DNA of 11,294 nucleotides from Terriglobia bacterium (lineage in GTDB: Bacteria > Acidobacteriota > Terriglobia > UBA7540). The DNA is taken from NCBI GenBank assembly GCA_030049455.1, contig JASIKV010000300.1, positions 1 to 11,294 on the forward strand. Reading direction: 5' to 3'. This document shows, one piece after another, positions 7,570-11,294 of this stretch (positions are counted from its first letter, which is position 1; each line of letters opens with the position of its first letter). The position numbers and the translations under genes are program-made. The notes beneath the pieces were generated by a model. That model made no database searches. It was not told where the DNA came from and saw nothing but the letters and a program-made list of their open reading frames with translations.

Positions 7570-7640
7570 GCTAGTGGCTTTAAGATAGTTCTATTCGCAT
7601 CAACGTAAAAAGACGGGATAAACCCCAGCGATTTACCATG

Positions 7641-7678
7641 GAGAGCCCTCCGCTCATAAGTTGCCGTTTAGGTCTCTC
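7641..7678 (+). promoter_or_regulatory. Stem-loop in the receptor leader, just before the Shine-Dalgarno
   Basis: GAGAGCCCT (7641-7649) can pair with AGGTCTCTC (7670-7678), leaving one mismatch and a 20-nt loop. The stem ends five bases before the AGGAG. It could influence ribosome access or mRNA stability. The loop does not match a riboswitch family I recognise. Confidence 0.4.
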
Positions 7679-7682
7679 AAAA

Positions 7683-7687
7683 AGGAG
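7683..7687 (+). promoter_or_regulatory. Ribosome binding site of the receptor gene
   Basis: AGGAG with a 7-nt spacer to ATG at 7695 fixes the start. The next in-frame ATG is inside the signal peptide and lacks such a site. Confidence 0.85.
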
Positions 7688-7694
7688 AAGGTCC

Positions 7695-10600
7695 ATGCTC
7701 CCCCTGCATTCGCCTTTGCGATATTGCCTGATCCTTTCCTTGGCTATTATGGGCCTGGGAACGCTGGCAAAAGGTCAAACCATTAGCGGGACCATCCTCG
7801 GAACGGTTCTGGATCAGCAGGGCGGCATTTTATCCGGCGTGGGCATCACGGCCACCAATCAAGAAACAGGGCTCACCTACCCCGGCGTGACGGATGCGAC
7901 GCGCGGGTTATACGACATCCCGGAAGTTCCGCCCGGCATCTATCACGTAAAAGCACAATTCAGCGGGTTCCAGCCGGAAGAACACTATCCTGTGCGCGTC
8001 GATGTAAATCGTGTGACGGTGGAAGATTTTGTGATGAAGATCTTCGTCTCCTCCAAGGTGGTGGTGACCGCATCCAGCGCGCCGATGACCGACATCAGCA
8101 TGCCCACTCAGGGTGAAGATTTCAATCAGAAGCAGATTCGCGAGCTCCCCATCCTCTCGCGGGACATCAACAACCTGGCGCTGCTGGCGCCGGGGGTTGA
8201 AAGTGTGCGGACCTTCAGCTTTGCCAGCACCCTGGTCCCTTTTTCCGTCAGCGGTTCGTGGGGCCGTTATAACAATTTTATCATCGACAGCGTGAGCAAT
8301 AACGAGCCGATTTTTGGCGGCGCTGCCGCGCAGTTCACCAATCCCGATATATTTTCCGATTACGCCATATCCACCAGCATCCCCAAGGCCGAGTTCGGGC
8401 GTGACAGCGGCTCAACCGTTAACGTCATCACCAAAAGCGGGTCGAACAAATTGCATGGCACGGTGTTTTATTTTGGCCAGGACAACATATTTGATGCCAT
8501 GACCCGCGCGGATACGGCAGCGCTCCTTACAAGCACGCCGCCATCTTACGAGCACAAGGTTGGCGGTACGCTGGGCGGACCGTTGGGGAAAGGAAACTTC
8601 TTCTTCATATCCTATCAATACGACCGCTCGCGCACGGACCTTTCCAACGCTTTCCCGGTCATCGCCACGGTACCCACAACTGCAGGACTTTCCACTCTGA
8701 GCAGCATGGCCTCGCCCACGCAGGCTCTGCAGACGATGCTCGATTACCCCTCGATTGCGAATACCGCCGGCGAAGGCGGGGACTGTTTCGGGTCAGCAGC
8801 CAACCCGTGCTTCACAGGCAGCGCGGATGGCGTGCAGTTTGGAAGTTTTCTGGTTCCGCAAGGGAATTTGTTTGACGTCCGGGACCACCAGGCCTCAGCC
8901 CGCATCGACCGCCGCTTGAACGATTCCAATGACTTCTATGCCCGGTATCTGATTGACGACCTGAACACCCCGTCGGCAATCCTGAATCCCGCGGGTGATG
9001 TGGCTTTTAGCGATTTGGGAACTCTACCCGACTCCCGCTCTATCCTCCGGCAGCGAACCCAAAGCGTCCTGCTGGACGAGCGCTATCAGCGCTCCAGCTC
9101 CCTGAACGAAGTCCGTTTTTCCGCCAGCCGCATTGCCCAGGGCATCGGATCCTATGACCTGCCCTACGACCTTTTTAATGATCTTCCTTCCGCCACCGTG
9201 GCGGATTTTTTCGGCGGCTTCGGCAATTACCAGGGGAATTTTCCCTCCGCGGGTGAACAGTTCACTCTTGGCCCGGACACCAGCGCCGCGGTGACCCACA
9301 GCAACCTTTTCGAAGTCCAGGAGAACTTTTCCCTCACTCACAACCGTCACTTTTTCAAAATGGGAGCGGATGTCGTTCGCACGCAAAGCAACATCATCGA
9401 CGTGCCCACCAATCTGGGCCATTACTTTTTCGGGCCCGGCCCGGGCATTCCCGGCGGGTTTACGAGTTTTATCAGCGCGCCCACGACCTATCCGACCAAT
9501 GCGGATGCCGTCCTCCAAACCCTGCCCGACGTTATCACGAATAATAACGGCGTCATTATTGGCCAGGGCTCGACGGAATTAGGCCTGCGCGAAACCGACC
9601 AGGCCTTCTTCATTCAGGATGATTTTCGCGCCCGCCCCAATCTCACCATCAGCGCAGGGCTTCGCTATGAACGCTTCGGACAGCCCATCAATGGAATTTT
9701 GAGCATCAATCCGAATGCTTCATCTTCATTGTTACCTACAAGCGGCGGCGACTTTGGACCGCGCTTCGGCGTCGCCTGGTCACCCGAAGGATCGAATCGC
9801 AAGATGGTGTTCCGAGGCGGATACGCCCTGATGTATAACCAGATGCCGCTCAATATTCCTCTCTTGATGTGGCAGAGCGCCCCCATTTCGCCGGAAATTG
9901 CTACCATTACTCCTGCCGGCGCCGCGAGTTTTCTCGGTGAGACCGCCACCAATACTCCCGGTCTCGCACTGCCCGCCACCGGCAATTACCCCAACATGCC
10001 GTTAACGTGGCAGAATGTGGCCGCGGACATGGTTAAAGGGTGCAGCGGCACGCTGCCCTCCCAAACAACGACGACCGGATTTTCGCCTCCTCCCTTCACT
10101 CTTCAGACGACAACAGGCTCAATTCCCATCACGAATTGCTCCGCTGAAAATACCGTTTCACCCAATCTCGTCACTCCCTACATTCAGACCTGGTCCGCGG
10201 GGATACAGCGCGAGCTTTCCCGGAATATTATGTTCGAGGTCACTTATGTCGGGACGAAGGGGACGAAACTGTATCAGCGCGTTGACCTGAACCCCTTCCA
10301 GGGCTGGAATCAGAGCTGCTTGAACGCCGTCGCCAGCATCAGCGGCGGCGAGCCCCAGTGCTTGAACGAACGTCCCAATCCAAACCGCGGGGACATCACA
10401 GCCGTCACCAACGCCGGCCTTTCCGCTTATAACGGTTTGCAGGCATCAATGAATACTCGTACTTTGAACGTGCGCGGCAACACCTTGACCTTTACGACGG
10501 CTTACACGTGGAGCCATATGATTGACACGGATAGCGAAATATTCGGTCCGGGCGTCCGCGTTTTCCAGTACAGCAACATCATCGACACGTTGGAGTTGTC

Positions 10601-11294
10601 AGGGCAGGGCATTTCCACCGTCGAAGCCATAACGCCCTTTGCGCAGGTTTCCCCATACGCGAACATTGCCGGAGCTGCGGTTTCCGAGCGGGGAAACTCC
10701 TCTTATGACCGGCGCCAGCGGTTCGTGTTTAGCGAAATCTGGGGGCTCCCCACGCCCACCCGCTCACGCGCTGCGAGAGCCTTCGGCGGCGGCTGGTTTT
10801 TGAATGGAGTGGGAACCTTGCAAAGCGGTCAGCCCTATAGCCCCTTGAACGGGGTGCCCGTGATCCCTAATGGCCTTGGCGGCGGCCGCTGCGCAGATGC
10901 CCAAGGGGAGGGATATCTTACCAATACGCGTCCTAACATCGGAAGTCTTTCCGCTCCGCTCGACAGCGTAGCCCTGCTTGCCGATCCCACTTGCCGCACA
11001 ACTTCCCTCGGTTACGTTGGCTTGAATGGACAAACCATTACGCCCTCTCAAGCTCACTTTGTACAAGTTCCCCTCGGAACTAACCAAGGCGGAAATGCCG
11101 GCCGCAATATCCTGGTCGGGCCCGGCATCATGGATTTCGATTTCGCCATCTTCAAACATTTCGACTGGGGTGAGTCCAAGTCGCTGGAGCTTCGCTGGGA
11201 AGTTTATGACGTACTGAACAGTCCGATCTATGCCTACCTGCTCGGCAATCCCTTCGTCACCAATGCGCTCCCCACGCCCGGGTACGCCTTCGCC
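7695..11294 (+). CDS. Oar-like TonB-dependent outer-membrane receptor with carboxypeptidase-regulatory N-terminal domain (C-terminus outside window)
   Basis: The frame is open for 1200 codons to the window end. Residues 1-27 are a signal peptide (R9, hydrophobic core, cleavage after AKG before Q28). Residues 30-117 form a CarboxypepD_reg beta-sandwich (GTVLDQQGGILSGVGI, GLYDIPEVPPGIYHVKA). KVVVTAS at 121-127 resembles a TonB box. The plug follows (RELPILSRDINNLALLAPGV at 149-168; EFGRDSGS and VNVITKSGSN at about 233-251). The barrel runs from about 256, with strand motifs such as FFIQDDFRARPNLTISAGLR, TPYIQTWSAGIQRELSRN and ELRWEVYDVLNSP near residue 1165. Family members of this type are usually about 1100-1250 residues, so only a short tail is missing. 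The family imports or binds large substrates at the outer membrane using TonB energy; the substrate is unknown. Eight cysteines lie in probable surface loops. Confidence 0.93.
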   Translation, partial: MLPLHSPLRYCLILSLAIMGLGTLAKGQTISGTILGTVLDQQGGILSGVGITATNQETGLTYPGVTDATRGLYDIPEVPPGIYHVKAQFSGFQPEEHYPVRVDVNRVTVEDFVMKIFVSSKVVVTASSAPMTDISMPTQGEDFNQKQIRELPILSRDINNLALLAPGVESVRTFSFASTLVPFSVSGSWGRYNNFIIDSVSNNEPIFGGAAAQFTNPDIFSDYAISTSIPKAEFGRDSGSTVNVITKSGSNKLHGTVFYFGQDNIFDAMTRADTAALLTSTPPSYEHKVGGTLGGPLGKGNFFFISYQYDRSRTDLSNAFPVIATVPTTAGLSTLSSMASPTQALQTMLDYPSIANTAGEGGDCFGSAANPCFTGSADGVQFGSFLVPQGNLFDVRDHQASARIDRRLNDSNDFYARYLIDDLNTPSAILNPAGDVAFSDLGTLPDSRSILRQRTQSVLLDERYQRSSSLNEVRFSASRIAQGIGSYDLPYDLFNDLPSATVADFFGGFGNYQGNFPSAGEQFTLGPDTSAAVTHSNLFEVQENFSLTHNRHFFKMGADVVRTQSNIIDVPTNLGHYFFGPGPGIPGGFTSFISAPTTYPTNADAVLQTLPDVITNNNGVIIGQGSTELGLRETDQAFFIQDDFRARPNLTISAGLRYERFGQPINGILSINPNASSSLLPTSGGDFGPRFGVAWSPEGSNRKMVFRGGYALMYNQMPLNIPLLMWQSAPISPEIATITPAGAASFLGETATNTPGLALPATGNYPNMPLTWQNVAADMVKGCSGTLPSQTTTTGFSPPPFTLQTTTGSIPITNCSAENTVSPNLVTPYIQTWSAGIQRELSRNIMFEVTYVGTKGTKLYQRVDLNPFQGWNQSCLNAVASISGGEPQCLNERPNPNRGDITAVTNAGLSAYNGLQASMNTRTLNVRGNTLTFTTAYTWSHMIDTDSEIFGPGVRVFQYSNIIDTLELSGQGISTVEAITPFAQVSPYANIAGAAVSERGNSSYDRRQRFVFSEIWGLPTPTRSRAARAFGGGWFLNGVGTLQSGQPYSPLNGVPVIPNGLGGGRCADAQGEGYLTNTRPNIGSLSAPLDSVALLADPTCRTTSLGYVGLNGQTITPSQAHFVQVPLGTNQGGNAGRNILVGPGIMDFDFAIFKHFDWGESKSLELRWEVYDVLNSPIYAYLLGNPFVTNALPTPGYAFA

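Larger units (their letters stand above)
7011..7694. other. Divergent intergenic region between the two envelope genes
   Basis: No convincing gene is present in these 684 bases. Short reading frames exist (for example 7349-7588 plus, 7051-7302 minus), but their products have no recognisable features and overlap inverted repeats. The region must hold the promoters and leaders of both divergent genes. Its right half (about 7360-7620) is noticeably more AT-rich than the coding regions. Short inverted repeats include 7314-7318/7324-7328 (AAAGG/CCTTT) and 7335-7338/7356-7359 (AGCC/GGCT with inner CCC/GGG). No tRNA or known riboswitch pattern was recognised. Confidence 0.7.

Noticed and set aside
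7349..7588. 79-residue plus-strand frame in the intergenic region
   Set aside because: It has no good ribosome binding site, overlaps the direct repeats and the putative promoter, and its product shows no recognisable feature.

Overview
The window looks like the chromosome of a GC-rich Gram-negative bacterium, most likely an acidobacterium (Acidobacteriota, Terriglobia-like). That guess rests on protein style, not on a marker gene. The right half encodes an Oar-like TonB-dependent receptor with a carboxypeptidase-regulatory N-terminal domain, a family strongly expanded in Acidobacteriota. The left half encodes a very large Ig-like-repeat lipoprotein that ends in YVTN-type propeller blades. 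Both genes run off the window, so neither has a visible stop codon.

Layout: (1) 7010 down to 1, minus strand, is one uninterrupted reading frame of 2336 codons. I translated it continuously and found no stop or frameshift. It has a lipoprotein signal, about 17 Ig-like domains and the first three blades of a propeller. Its middle (3386 to 1272) is six near-identical tandem units of 351 or 354 bp. Before that (6191 to 3387) the domains follow a higher-order A-B-B' pattern. (2) 7011 to 7694 is a 684-bp divergent intergenic region. It is more AT-rich in its right half and holds small inverted repeats, a 16-bp direct repeat pair, a possible promoter and a stem-loop just before the receptor's Shine-Dalgarno. 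(3) 7695 to 11294, plus strand, is the receptor: 1200 codons in frame, with only a short C-terminal tail probably missing.

How they may work together: both products are predicted to be exported to the envelope, one as a lipid-anchored repeat fibre and one as an outer-membrane beta-barrel. They are transcribed divergently from a shared region. A joint role, such as surface binding plus uptake, is only inference. No RNA genes, transposases, CRISPR arrays or phage genes were seen. The most unusual content is the mosaic tandem array and the super-repeat inside the giant lipoprotein gene.
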